Assembly (NCBI GenBank): GCA_947568835.1
Contig: OX387604.1
Location: 10,261,860 to 10,325,859, forward strand
DNA from: Protonemura montana
Taxonomy: Eukaryota > Arthropoda > Insecta > Plecoptera > Nemouridae
Reading direction: 5' to 3'
DNA length: 64,000 nucleotides
The stretch's first letter is position 1. Each line of letters starts with the position of its first letter. Made by a program: the position numbers and the translations under genes. Shown here one piece after another: positions 47,139 through 61,442 of the stretch. The notes under the pieces were generated by a model, which had not been told where the DNA came from, made no database searches, and worked only from the letters and a program-made list of their open reading frames with translations.

Positions 47139-50100
47139 ATGCTGTTAGGGTCATGTTATTCGTCCGATCATCCGGATCAACTATCGAAACATCACCAATT
47201 ACCAGGGAACAATGCGACTCCTTCGTCAACGAGGACGTCTCCTTCGACATCTTCAAGTCCTGTGTCAACTTTAGGATCTTCGTTGTTCACCATTGACAGC
47301 ATCCTTGCCCCAAGGCCATCGGTACAAGCCAGTCAACCCTTTTTGTCCAGTACTCACAGTATCCCAACGGCAATGCTCCACCATCCTCTACATCTTGGTC
47401 ATTTGGCCGCCGCTGCAGCATCCGGCTTTGGAGCTACTTCCGACTTTTTGGGTAAGAAAACTATCTTTCTATTATACCACAGCAGAAGGGCTTGTGTCTG
47501 TCAAAACTTGCACAGTTGCATGCATTCTTTTCCTTTCTGGCGTGCATTCGTGTTCTAACTAGATCATAGGTACCCGTCAACTTGTGCCTACATACACAGC
47601 TCAGCATTTAAGCTTCACGATGATTTCTAATTACAGCCATTAAATTACAGGACATTGATAAGTGTATTGCCCTTTATCCCCAAAATTATGATATATTCGT
47701 CTTAGTATTGACTGTATGAGTTGCCGCAAGTTGTTATGACTTAGTATAATAATCCAATGACTCTAATCACCCTTTGCTCTATCGATGTCATTTTTATAAG
47801 GATTAATGGCGAGCGGATATTAGAAATGCAATTAGTGTGATGTTTAGTGTTGACTTAACATATTAATTGAATATAGCTCGCTGTAAATTATTTTTGGTAG
47901 TTGATGTTGTTCGATTGCGATAATAATGCGTTTACAGAGTTGGTGTTGAATCTTTCTGTCCTGGTAGCTTTCTGTGAAGTCACATCGTGTTATAGTAGGA
48001 AAACTGGCTTGATTTTAAATCATTCTGGTCTAATAATTATTTTTTATGAGGGTTGCATTTTAATTAATGTTTACAGTTGAATGCCCGTTGACTTTCAACC
48101 CTTCCCGGAACCTTTTATTCTTCAACGTGTTTTTTTTTCTAATTATTTCGGATTTGTTGAATCGGAGTTAACTTGCATCTTAAACATTCTATATTAATTT
48201 TACTTGTGAATTATGTTATGCAAATTAAAAAAAAATGAGCGGAAAAACGATCATGGATATAACCACCAATATGAAGCACAAAAACTTTTGAAAGAAATTC
48301 GCTAAAATTTTAGCTGAATATATAATTTCTTGTAAAATGCGGTGAAACAGCCGAACGGTGATCTATGCAGACGCTCTTAATTATTCTTAAGGGAATCTCC
48401 CGAAATAGTTGTTACCAACACCGGAATAAGATATGCAGATCATATTTCTATATGCAAAATGCGAGTATCGTAGAATATTTAAGAGCAACATTTAAAAAAC
48501 GTAAATTTAAAGACCAGAATACATAGAATCGATTGTATGGATGAAAATATAAAAATGTAACAGACGTGAGTGTTTAAGTCGAGATCCCAAAGGAGCAGAA
48601 GATTTTCGCACCCTCTTCGAATCGTACTAAGCTTCTTCAGTAAGATTTTTTTAATGCTCTCTGTATTCGGTGGATAGTATAGTCTGATACCACACATAAT
48701 GCATGCAAACACCACAAATCAGGGTGATAAATAAAACATTGCACTTAACAATTAGAATTCAATACTTAGTGTTTTCAATTTATTTACATTTGCAAAAGGA
48801 AGTGACGCGTAATGCTTCTTTAAGTGCAACTCTGATCAACGCGTGTGCATAAAATTTGATAAACTAATGCGTTATTAAGTGTGTACATTGTGGACATTGG
48901 TGAATAATGGTACCAGGTCACTACGATACACTCATCTAAGTAATATTGTTTCATACTTACACTGAAGTCATTCTGGGATTGATGATGGTGAATCGCACCA
49001 TCTTAAAGTTAAGGTTTAAACAATTTAACTAACATGGTGCACCTGGGAGTTGCATCACACTGAAAATGATCATGTCTATACCGGAAAGGTCTATCGCAAT
49101 ATTATTTCCGCGAAGGTATATGCATCGTGAACCTGAAGGAAGATTCTATTTAAGAGGTTTTCAACAGAAATTGCAATTCACTGGGATGACATTTGCACCT
49201 GAGTGGTCGCGCAGGGCGCACAAGACGACTAAAGAGAAGAAGTAACCCCGGATAATATTATATTTTTGAACATCTTTACTTGAAAAGCAGTGGTTTATAT
49301 GCTAATGCTCTTAGGACTTACGTAGTCTTACAGGCAAAATACAGGGAAAATAGACATGGTGTAAGGTCTTTCAAAAAAATACTTATGGAAAACATGAAGA
49401 GGATTCGAAACGTGTTCATGTGAACTCTGATTGTGACTGAAGCTTACGTGCTCGTATCAATATGGTTCCAAAATCGAAAACATTTTGTTTCGTTCTTTTT
49501 ACCTCACAAGACATCTTTTTACAAGACGCATTTGCACGGTGTTTCAGTTAAGTATGTGATTGATCACTCATTAAGTAATATTTATCTTTTTCAGTGGCGT
49601 ATCCCCAATTTTACCCTGGTGCAGCGGGATACATGAGCGCTGTGAGTGCAGCGGCGGCGGCGGCGTCGATGAACGTTGGAGTTTCTGGTCAAAACCATCA
49701 CCACCATTCTCTGCACCATCACCATCACCACGTAGCACCACCCCCGAAGAGGAAGAGGAGGCACCGCACAATCTTCACGGAGGAACAACTTGAGCAACTT
49801 GAGTCCACGTTCGATAAGACGCATTACCCAGATGTTGTACTCCGGGAACAACTCGCGCTTAAAGTTGACTTGAAAGAGGAGAGAGTGGAGGTAAGACAAC
49901 TTAATTTAAACTCTTTAGTTCCAAAATCTTAAATCATTTGTCTTCATCTCCAAATTTCTAACTGTCGACATCGGTTTGAGTGGTAAAAAAACTTAGTCTT
50001 GGGAATCTAAAATCGTGTTCGTTAAATTACACTTCAAATGCTTATTACCCGAAGAATAGACTGTTGTTTTGACGCAGGTCTTGTTTTTAAAATAGTGTCA

Positions 50101-53100
50101 AACTGTGCTCAGCGAAGAGTGAAATTGTTCAAGTGTTCCAAATGAATGGCAACTTGTTAGGCTACTCCGGTAAGACCTCTAACATCATACCGCATGTTTA
50201 AGTTAGCGGAACAAAGACCGTATACCTATATGGGCTGAAGGGAGTTGCCGTGCCCTTCCAAACTTAACTTAACTTAACTTAAGTTAACTGGCTGTGTAAT
50301 CAAACAATAGGTTTAAGCAGTCTTAGTCGAGCTTGCTTGCACTTTCGACAAAGTCGTGAGCTAATTTGGATCCGTTGTCGACGGAATACCTTGTGAAAAA
50401 TCAGCACCTTCTCTCACCCTGTCCGGGCTGTTTCCTATAATACCGTACCACCCAAACTGGCGATACCATACAAATTCTTAGTTGCAAGAAAGTGTGGAAG
50501 GTTGCTGAAGGACAGTCTTATTAAATGCATCTCGTAGATTTACTTGACAAAAGGTATGAATCATCAACAGACTGTAAATACGATTTTGACGAATTGAGAA
50601 ACCCAAACTTTTTTGCCTGCCCCCAAATAACTTAAAAAGTAGCAGCTGACGAATGACATTTAAATTGGCTTCAGGTTTGTTACGATCTGAATTCGAAGGA
50701 AATGTTGGCCTTGTTTCTTAGTCTTGTTTCGGGTCTGTCCGAGGAACTGGGAGATTTCCGCCGGCTTGTTAATTAAATCTACTTTCCCAGTTTACAGGTA
50801 ATTATAAAATCTAAGCGACTTGGCAAAGCGCACTAAGTACATACATTATTTGCACTTCTGTCGTCTAATGCACTGGTGTACACGAAAGGCTACAGATTTA
50901 TAAGAGTTAAATAATTAAGGTAATTTATTTCGATTGCTCGTTTGAGAAAATTGCAAAGAGTTTTAAACGGAAGTTTTAATTAGAAATCTTTAACCTCACG
51001 TCTAGTATTTTTACAGAATTTTATCAAACGGGAATAACTGTAAAACATTGATTTCCCCGTTTGAAACGTATTGATATTAATATCAATAACAAATATTGGT
51101 TATAAGAACGATAGCATTCACACATGCACCTCTGATCTCGCTCCCGCTCCAAAGTGGAATGGAATTGGAGCCGAACTCCTTTTCTACAATGATACGTTTT
51201 ATATGAAGAACTTATTTGCAAAGAATTTATATATCAAATTTATGTTACGTTTTTAGAAGAAACGTTCTCAAACTTTTTCACTCGCGCGACTCCAATATCT
51301 GACATCCTCTGATATACAAAAGCATTTTTAGACTTATACCTTGTTGCACTGATAGAATTTCATCACAAAGACTTTTCGAGACAAAGAGATACAAACGAAT
51401 ATATACGTATAGTATATAATAATATATAAGATATCTGTGTTATAAAGTTTTAGCAACGAAGGGGCTATGATCCTACAAAATAACGTTTACAAGCAGTAAA
51501 TTAATAGATTTACACTCGGATTTCTGGAACACATTTTAAGTCTGTGCTATTTTTCAATTTAAAACAATGATTAAATACGGCTCTGTTCGGTTGTTTACGA
51601 AAATCATTTTTGATGTCACAATTCATAGCCTGGGATCGCAAAGGCACAGACAATGTGACTGAACAATATTTTACGGATGAACAACATGAAAGAGATACAC
51701 GTTTCGCAGTTGCCTGACAACGAATCATCTCTACAGCTCAGTTATTTAGTGTTACGTAATGATCGTACTCATTATATTTATTGTATATGATGCACTTTGA
51801 ACCTTGGCGTTTCACCCTCCCCCACCCCCTACCCTACCCTCACCCAGCCCAAGCATGATCGCGTCAAAGATTTTATACGCCATGCCTATTAGGGTTGCAC
51901 ATATGATGGTATTCTCAAGTATAGGTGCATTCTCAGGCCTTTCTATGCCGATACAGAGTTAGTCTAATGTACTCTGCCCATTGTTGTTAGTCATTACTAA
52001 AAACAATTCGCAATTCCGTTAAAAGCTGTATACCACAGCCGATATTTCAAAATCATTTTTAATTGAATCAGTGCATGAATACACTCACGCTTTTGCCAAC
52101 TGTTTGTAAATAATCATAGTTCTTGTAAAAATATGTCCAGGATGTTTTTACAATGAGCAAAGTATGAGAGAAGTGCTTGTTTCGATAACAGATTTTTCTA
52201 GTTTAATAAGCGATACCCTAATGGAATATCTTGCAATAGTGGTTTTTCATACACACAGGAAATTAAGTCGCAATTCCGATTCCTGCATTGAAAACCGTAG
52301 CTATCTCGTTTACCAGTAACTGACTTGAGGCCATGAAGTTTAGACACCAAATTCCATGATGTTTCATGCCTTTCCAGATGGATGGTTACGAGCACATAGG
52401 AATTTGGTCAATCATTGATTATCAATCGGGTAAAATGTTTGAAAGCAGTGTGATGGTTTATAACAGAAGCATTAGAGAATGGGATTACCGGTGCATTGTG
52501 AGTGTAGCCGGTAGCCTAAGTCAGCTAATTAAGGGTTACCACATTCACGCGCTAAAATATGCATCGCGCTTTGGGGATAATGTCATTTATGCCCCTCCGG
52601 CATGAAACCAGTACACAATATATGGCTAGAAGTTTATACAACGATACTGTAAAAGCGTATTATTCAATCCGGATATTATAAACCCCATGCCGAAAAATCT
52701 AAAAAAAAAAGAGTTGAACTGGGAGTATATTAATAATATGATCTACTCATGATATACGGTTAGCGTAAAAAGCATTGCCGCATAATGGACCTACCTAATT
52801 TGAGAAATAAAATTCTAGCCAACGTTGAGTTGATAAAAGAGAAAAATAAAGTAAAAACTAAAAACAGCCACGTGGCGTAGTCATTACCGCTCAATTTCGA
52901 ACCGAATTATACCCGCCAGAGTGTAGGTAGTAATAACAAAAGTATGTTCCCTACTTTGCTAATTTATATTAAAGCGAACACGGTATATAAAACCGTTGGT
53001 GCTGGCTGGCTTGCGTGTCATACTCTGGCTAGAAGCACTGGAAGGGTCCAAGGGACGCTGAGTATTGCAACTAACTGGTAGACATTGCAGGCAGTCATCC

Positions 53101-56100
53101 CTTTCTATCGTTCAACGATAGTGCACTGCACGCTGGCTAAACTGTTTCATTGAAATTGTTCGGCAACGTGGAAAAGTGGATGTCTATTATTTGTTTTAAT
53201 GGTGTAATTTACCTTTGAATGTTACAACGATCCGACGTCCCGCCTGTCGCTAAACATTAACGCTAGTGTTTGTTCTTCCGTAAGTGTTCACTTCGATATT
53301 GCATCCGAAACTAAATGCCGAATGGTTAAATAATAATAACGACATAACAATAATAATACGGACTCCGACGAGGTATACTACCTGATGTCTGAACTGGTGA
53401 TCCTTGGTGATCGTATCTGCACGCTTGGTTTCTGATAAGCTTTTTGACGAGCGAACAATAATCTTCATGTGACGCGGACCAAATACAAGTGTCGGTTATT
53501 TTCAACACTCGGCTTTCGTTGGCTTGGCGTCAGATTCAATATATCTCATGAATGTCGAGGGAATAGCGGCAGAAGCGTCGAAATCGCCGCGGAATGTTCA
53601 CGTTTCGACGTCTTCTGAAATGTGTTTGATGAAGTTGAATTGTAGTATGTTTCAAAATTAGAATCACCAGCAAAAATTAATCTTTTAGTCCTGCTAGAAT
53701 CCAATGTGACCTTCCTTTTATACTGGTGGTATACTTATCCTGAAAATATAGTGCCTAATACGATTCCGAAGTAAATATCAGGCTGATGCTGCCCAGTCAG
53801 TGATGTGGTTTCTCCGGAATTCACCAACACTTAACAACAATGTAGAACTGCCGTTCAAAGCAATCGCCGGAATCCAATCACTTTACCCTAACTCAATTGG
53901 AAGGCAATGGGGAGTAATGCAACCTCGGTTTATTTGGCATTGCCACAAGTTCAACGCGGGCTCCTCCCTCGACAGAGCGCCATGAACAGTTTAAACAATG
54001 CTATTGTACAGTCTTCAATGATTATGGTATATTATAGACATTAGTGATTAACTTGAACCAAAGTGAGGAGTTAGCTTAGCTCCGCTTCAATGCAACTGGC
54101 TTATTATTATTATATTCGTATATGAAGTTAGAAGTTGCGGGTTGAAAGCATAGCGCGTTGGTTCTGGTCGGTTAAGGGGGTTAGGAGTGGGACGGGTAGG
54201 GTAGGGCAGGGGGGAGAGGGAAACACAAATCAAACATTTTCTTACTTATACATTTCCCTGCGGCGATTCACTCGATTTTTCCATCTACCAAATATACTAA
54301 GCTATAGTCAGGTTAACTTAAAAGGGGGGTTAAAACGGCCATGATTGATATACTTTTGACATAATAAAAACACACAACAGGCACATTCGATTCGATTGGA
54401 AATACTGCCAGAACAAATATTATGTAAAGCGAGTGGCATATTTGTGTGATTATTTTATATCAGACGATTGTTATCAAACAAGCACAATAAAATGTATTTA
54501 GGCTATTGTGCATTTATTAAATATGTAGTCGGATTTAGAATGAAAGATATCATTGGTCTATATCCGGTGCAGATTACTGACATTAAACTTGACATTACGG
54601 GGCTGAAGACCCGCAATGGAGATCTAAGCGTGCCCAAAATCTGCTTTTACTCGCTCGCCGCTACATCCAATCTAAATCGAGCCAATATTGTACGCAATTC
54701 CCATGTATATTTGAGCTCTCCTATCCTAATCGTTATAACCTCTTTGTTTTTCCTGTCCCACCCCGCACATTAATAAATTTAATCATTGTTCTGGATTAAT
54801 TGAAATGTTTGTTTTGCGCCGAGACCCGAAGCCAGTCGAGCTCCCAAAACCTCGACTCTCATAGCTCCCATGCCTCCCGTGCCTTCCATGCCTCCCGTGC
54901 CTTCCATGCCTCCCACGATCTACCATGACTCCCCGCTCATACCTCACCAATCCACCCTTGCTAGTTCTCCGATTCAGAATTGCACTGTACTGCAATCATG
55001 CCACAGATTATTCTATTACTGCGTATCAACAAAGGAAAGTCTGATATTGTTTAGTATGAAAACATTCGCATTGTTTTAACTAGTCTAGTGGATCAAAAAT
55101 TCAACGGAAGGTTAATTACTGTTGCATTGATCGTGGCCAAAAGAGAGGCCCCTGCCCTCAGCCCCACCCCTGTATTTAACCCTTGCCAATCCTCAATTCA
55201 CCACAGTATATCACCCTTCTGGTGCCGTGGTCTTATTGTCTTATTTAACCCACACTTCTTCCACTTTCAATAAAAAATAACGAAATAATTAATCGGTACC
55301 TTTTGGCATTGCTACATTTTAAATTTTAGAAATAGATGAATGAGGGTCAATTGTGTTTAGGATGAAACTAATTTGGGATTGAATCAACTACCGGTGGTAT
55401 TTAAATAATTGTCGTCCGTTGATCCGCGATGATCTGATTGAAAATCCGTGTAGTTGTACATCGGAGCTAACAGAACAAACGTAAATAACCAACAGAATGC
55501 TGTCCAGCAGCAATCAAAACACTCGTAATATTAATATCTTCTAAAACATTATTTTACCTACCAATAAAATATGAATATGTATGTTATTTTTGCAATGATA
55601 CAAACATTGGTATAAAATCAAAATCCCGTCCGTGCCGATCTGTATCATTTCAGTTCGTCGGAATGTTTAGTAGTGCGGTGAAGTAGGATAATGAATCAGA
55701 TTTGCTGTAGGAATCGCCGCGTTTATTCAGCAGCAGATCACCCCCGTATCACCCCCTTATCACCCCCCCCCCCCCCTCTACTCCCTCTCCAACCATATCA
55801 CCCTGTACCGCTGTGTGGCTGGAGCTACATGCTGTATCCGATCCCTCGTTATGATAACATCCGCTCGATTTGCTAAATCAACTAAACTGCTTTGCTTCTT
55901 ATATTTATATTACTGCGATGGGGTTGGAGGGACAGATTCAAGAATACATATTATGTTATAGTCGTACAATAGAAACGGAACATTTCTACAGAATAAAGTT
56001 AAAAAAATAACCCGCAAGAATTGAACGAAGAATTTAAATTGGTAATTAATAACAAGTCTGTATATTAATGAAGAAACTTTTTTTTTTTTATTATTTCATA

Positions 56101-58692
56101 ATTCGTCTTTTATTGTTCTTTTCCCTTATAGTTAACGTACAACGTCTTTGCTTACAGCATGAGATGGGGAATGGGGACAATGCTGGTTAAGAACGGAGGC
56201 AAGGATATTTAGACATTTCGAACGCTGTTCGAAATTCCAACACCAAACACCGCTCAGTTCACAAAAATTGATTGATTCAACACCGTTAAACCGCATCGAC
56301 ATATCATATTTTCCACATGATTCGCATTTCCTTTCATCAAATTCAAGTGCAATTTCCCATGGTATTCTTAACAGGAGCATTGTGACTCGACGCGACTCAA
56401 GCATGGCGCTAATATATTCCATTGTTTGTGGGGCTTGCTTGTGAGGGTGGTCTGGCCATCTGAGCTGCTACCCTTCCATTCTGCGCTTGACACCTTCGTG
56501 GGCTTCCGCACAATATTAAACCCTTGCGACCGCCGCCTGCAATGCTCTTTTCATTTGCACACAAGTGGTCATACTCTTCACCATTCAAACCTATAAAGCG
56601 TTAACTCTGAACAGTTAATCACGCTACAGCCATTTTCTTCACAGCCTCCCAAACATTGCGTCTCTATGCTTCCTGCAAATCCAATTTGTCGGTTTCCTTT
56701 GTACTCTCTATTGAGCTATTGTTATTGGACAGTTTTAAATTTTAGCCGCCCTGGTAGGGTTTAATTTTGATTTGACAAGATATGTCACAGCCAGCTGATA
56801 GATCAGGGCTTAAATTGGAAGACTTTTCATGTGTTTGAGAAAACACTTCGGCTTGTCTGTTTGCAAATTAAGTTACTTTATACGAGCAATTAGAGCCTTA
56901 TTAGCCCTTAGCAGAATGCATCTCGTGTAAGGTTAATAGATTATTGGGGTTTAACGACGCACTGTTTTGACAACGGGCCATGTGGCACTGGTCTATTGGC
57001 GCCGGTGAATGAGTGGAAGATGATAAGGGTGGTGATAAACCTAACCTAGCCTAAGAGGGAGGAGGGTAAATACGGTGCTGGCACGTAGCTTACTCCTGTC
57101 GAATAACACCAAGAGGACCACCGGCTTAACGTCTCTACCGAAGGAAGGTACAACGTAAACAACAAGATTAATTCACAAATCTATGCTGTCGAGAGGTTGA
57201 TAAGCAAGGCGAATGAAGTTGCTTTCCTAATAACTTTCATCCCTCCAACCTTTCTCCCGAACAGAACTGGTCATGTGTATAATGGTAACCCACCCAATAC
57301 CTAACCCAGTGCAGTGTTGCTTATCTTTGGTGATATCACAAATACCAGTGTTTCCAATTCGCCAAACCGTTGTCATAAATAAATGTCAGGTACCAGGGCC
57401 AATATCAAGATGGAGTTCGATTCTGGGAATTTGATCGACTTGTGTGAGAGATCTACGATATTTCCTCCGTTTTTATTCCGTCTTAAAGTAACGTTGAGTG
57501 GGTACACGAAAGATTAATTAGTAAACTAACAAAAAGCAATGTCCGCCCCCCCCCCCCCCCCCCCCCTTCCCGTTACGATTCTTGTGTGGATTTGACAATA
57601 TGTCCTGGACAGAATCATTTTTTAAAACCGCATGGGTGCATCCCCATTAGAAGAGACCTGAGTGGCGTGTGAAAAAGCCTAAAATTGTAATTCCACCTAA
57701 AATGATTTTACAATATAAACGGAATACTCATTCCTGCTCTTTTCAGTACAAACGGACTCATGGGTTTCATATAATTATAAACATATACGCTCAGATAATT
57801 TGAAACCTAGCTTCGTTGTTCTGATTAGATTTGAGAATTTTTGTGCGTAACATTATTTTAGTAAATGCCTAGGTAATATCACGTGTTATTGTTTTTAGTA
57901 ATGAAATTGAAACAAGTGCCCCTGGTCAATTTACTGTCGAGTACCTAGGAATGAGTATCACAATATCGAGGTCGTTGCTGTTATTCTAAAGTGCACCCTG
58001 TGATAGTATCCACAACATATGCCTTTTAGCCGCTTGGCCCCCACATTCAAGAGCTGGCCGATCTCACAATGCTAGCGCGATTATAATATAAATAAATAAA
58101 TTCATAAATAACGAATGTTATTCTTTCAGTCAAGTCTCATTAAATTGAAAATTTGAATAAACTCTGCAAATTCCCAACCTATAAATGGGGTATTTTGTAC
58201 GGTGACTGACACGTTGATAAATGAGTGGACTAGGCTTGAAGGGAACAGAGGAATTACGGATTAAAAATATTAAACTAGAAATTAAGACCTAAAAAATTAG
58301 TGCGAGGACCTAGAAAAAATTTTTTTTTATAAATAATTGTCAAGAAAAATACGTGGCTGCAAAAATAAGAAGCTTGAGAAATATGGGACTAGAATTAAAG
58401 ATGCTAGAAAATAGAGGCTCGAATGTATGGCAAAATAAATTAACATTGAAGATCTAGGATTAAAGAAAAGCTTGTCGCGATACTTTTAACACGGATTGTG
58501 TGTGTGTTTGTTTTGTTGCAGGTGTGGTTCAAAAACCGTCGGGCGAAATGGCGCAAGCAAAAACGCGAGGAACAGGAGCGAGTGCGGAAATTGCAAGAAG
58601 AAGAAGCAGCAAATCGCAAGCCATCAGATCTTTGCAACCTCTCGATCTGCTTAAACGATGCTGATGAATCCTCTGATCTAGAAGTTGCGTAG
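47139..58692 (+). CDS. gsc: Goosecoid homeobox transcription repressor
   Basis: Gsc is a paired-like, Lys50 homeodomain repressor; in insects it patterns the foregut and head, in vertebrates the organizer. Exons: 47139-47451, 49595-49890, 58522-58692. They join in frame to 780 nt, 259 aa. An eh1-type Groucho-binding motif ([11 protein letters not shown], residues 49-59) lies near the N-terminus. Then come a six-Ala run (123-128), His runs (139-142 and 145-150), and the homeodomain at 158-217 with Lys at homeodomain position 50 (residue 207, in [15 protein letters not shown]). The protein ends SSDLEVA. Intron 2 falls between homeodomain codons 46 and 47, a site shared by many paired-like genes. 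I prefer the ATG at 47139 because the frame upstream offers only a TTG two codons earlier. Intron 1 is 2.1 kb and intron 2 is 8.6 kb. Confidence 0.96.
47452..49594 (+). other. gsc intron 1
   Basis: A 2.1-kb AT-rich intron with GTAAGA donor and TTTTTCAG acceptor. A GGATTAA (47800) is a possible Lys50-homeodomain site, but such 7-mers are common. No other gene is seen. Confidence 0.6.
54867..54925. repeat. 18-bp minisatellite
   Basis: Two perfect units of CCTCCCGTGCCTTCCATG and a third diverged unit. Confidence 0.8.
56936..57371 (-). mobile_element. Nearly full-length SINE in gsc intron 2
   Basis: A minus-strand copy. It has GGTTTAACGACGCACTGTTT near its 3' end, the body, and the 5S-like head (GTTGCTTATCTTTGGTGAT on the plus strand). 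The extreme 5' end and the AATCAATC tail are worn, and no duplication is obvious, so it is probably older than the copy at 39278-39708. Confidence 0.88.
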
Positions 58693-59500
58693 TGTCGCTC
58701 ACGAATTTTGTAAATAGCTATTATATTTATAACTCAAAATTTAGCTGTTATATTAATTATTGTAAATCGATATTTGTACAATTCACTGTATCAGTCATAG
58801 AGCATATAATCATCCAAAGACGTAAGTTAAGTCAGATAGAGAGAATTTCTTGTTGATAACCTGTGATTGATCTAATTATGTAATGAGCAAACATGTGGTT
58901 CTATCTAGTAGATAATGAATTATTTATTGTAGAACAAGTGGAAGATTTCTTAATTGCCAAAACTTTCTCGGCAAAGTCATGATTTTCTTCAAGGGGAAAA
59001 GCGCACAAAATGATATGTGGCATGGATCGGATGGTAGGATGGGTTAAGTGTATCATTCTATTTCAGCGATTTGCAGATTCAATGTTTAGATTTTAAAGAA
59101 ATGGCATCGAAGAAATTGTCGCTCATTTCCACTTACACTTTCCACAGACAAGGAGTCTCAGGGGTCGCTTTTTGTGTTTGAAGGGAAGGGGAAAACAAGA
59201 AAATTATAATTTACATTCTTTTCAGAAATATTGTGTGATGATAGGGGATATTTATATTTTTCAATGTAACTTAGGGGTCGTGCAGCAAAGATCAAAGAGC
59301 GCGTGATCTCACCATTTTACAGAAATGTTCTACCACCGTTTCTTTTATTTTCAAACATACTCACACAAAAAAAACACGTAATTGTGCTCAAATTTCAACT
59401 CTTCCCGAAATGTGGAAACCTCTTCAGGGTAGTGATTAGTGCAACTGCATTAATTGTACAAGTACCTTATTAAAATTCGCTGTATACACTAATAAATAAA
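58693..59500 (+). other. gsc 3' UTR with candidate poly(A) signal
   Basis: AATAAATAAA at 59491-59500 is the first AATAAA after the stop codon, giving a 3' UTR of about 0.8 kb. Sequence is AT-rich with no other feature. Confidence 0.5.
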
Positions 59501-61442
59501 ATGTGTTATCATGAAAGAAATTCTGTCTTATTTCAGTAATTGGTAATAATAATCGAATTGTACTGAACACAATCATAGATGAATATGTTGTGTGAATCGA
59601 GATTTATTTTCCTGTTCCAATCAATGTAATGCAAACACATTTATGTAGGTAATATATATATATCTATATACGGGATGAAAGGAAGCCATTGAAAAATGAA
59701 ATCAACTTTTGACAATAGTTCTCGTACAAGTAATTACAAAAGATCAGTTCTAAGGATTCGATTTTCATGTCGAACCCTGAAAGAAGCTGTGCATGCATAC
59801 GCTTATATTCTTCGAGTGTAATTAGGAGCTACTATACATAGCAAATTCGTCCAGCAAAATGCAGCACCATCAAGCACTCTGCGTTCAGCTCACAGCACTC
59901 AATTTACCCGGATCAAAACCCGAATCAAACTCAGACCTAATCAAATTTAGTTATAGTTTTTTTAGTTATAATTATCACACCATTGAATTTACATGCTTCA
60001 TGAAAATCACATTGAATATAATTGCCGAAGCAGCATTATATAGAGTGGATTATAATATTACTGAACAATGCATCGACATAAATAATTTAGATCTCTCTGG
60101 ACCAATACCGAACTAATCAATTGATATTTCATTCAGTTGTATCAATATTCAGTATTCTGGCTGTTGCTTAATTGAATAAAGTAATAAGTTGGTTGGTTTA
60201 TGAAAACAAATAATAACTTATTCGCAGAGAACAATATCGGTTTTGTATTTTCGACATGAGCCGATGATTGGGCCTAATTAAAACATTAATAGTGTATAGG
60301 ATGCCGAGAATTGTATGCGGAATGAAATACCCTGCCAGCCCTGCCCCCACTGCCCCCGCCCCACCACCGACGAGCCAGGCCACCCCGCCCCTAAACGCCA
60401 CGCTGTGGGTGGGTGGGAGGAGGCCGATGGCTGCACCCCCAACACCCCTAGAATCGGGATCTGTACTACGTAAACTAAACCAGGTAAAGGTACCAATACT
60501 AATACCTTTTACCAAACACTCTGTTTGGCTTGATTGGCTTGTTACTGCAATGAGTCTTAGTCTTAATTACACTGATTCATACGGATTCCTTGTCGAACGC
60601 TTACGGAAATAATCTGAAGAATTTTCATTAAGAAATGAAACCAATTGTTTTTATTCGTGCTCTTTTAGTTAGGAGCATGTTTGATTGAATTTCAGTCAAA
60701 GCAATGTTCAAGATATTTTTGTTTAAATTAAATGAAATTTACTGTTTTCATTTTATTACTCTCGTCAAAATTAATTAGATTTTTGTTAATTGGATTTCAT
60801 TTAGAATTAAAAGTTTATATTGAGTGAAGGCGATGCAGTGATGATGGACAATTGGAATGAAAATTTCATGAAAATATTTCGAACAAAATCTTAGCCCAAG
60901 CTTTAAATACGACCTATAGTTCAATCATGTTCCCTAAATTGTTAATTTTTAGTTTTTCTTTATCATCATGTGTGTTAATCATGGTATGCTAAAAAGTGGT
61001 AAATCAATCAGACAATTTAACAATTATTTCAATTTTTATTTTAAAGTTAAATATACATTTTAATATTAAGTATTAGTACTACACCTCCTTCCGCCCATGG
61101 ATTACAAAGTGTAACAATATAGGTACTCCCCATATGTAGGTACCCCCTACCTGCTGCATGAGAATTTTAAGACTCTAATAAATAAATAAATACATATCCA
61201 CATAATTCGATAGGCGAATGGTGCATTCAGACGATATGCTAACGAAGCAGATCTAGGGGGATGGGGAGCATTTGATTTGATATCACTCAATTCTGCCTAT
61301 CATTATGCAAGTCTCTACAGCGACCAACAACAAAGCGATGATCGTGCAAGAATGATTTCACCGACAGAGCGTATGATCACTGCAGACCAGGGGTTCGAGT
61401 CAGTACATGCATAATGCGGTTGCCGGGACGGGAACCATATTG
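59501..61442. other. Intergenic, with a GC-rich patch
   Basis: Mostly AT-rich. 60325-60480 is strikingly C-rich on the plus strand and carries long open frames on both strands, which composition alone would cause. No gene is recognised. Confidence 0.45.

Larger units (their letters stand above)
49891..58521 (+). other. gsc intron 2 (8.6 kb)
   Basis: A large intron splitting the homeobox. It holds an (AACTT)n run (50264-50288), an 18-bp minisatellite (54867-54925), poly-C tracts (about 55766-55779 and 57546-57566) and one SINE (56936-57371). Short open frames inside it match nothing I know. Confidence 0.7.

Noticed and set aside
60198-60612. Overlapping open frames of more than 100 codons on both strands
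   Set aside because: They arise from the GC-rich patch, which lacks stop codons in several frames; composition explains them.
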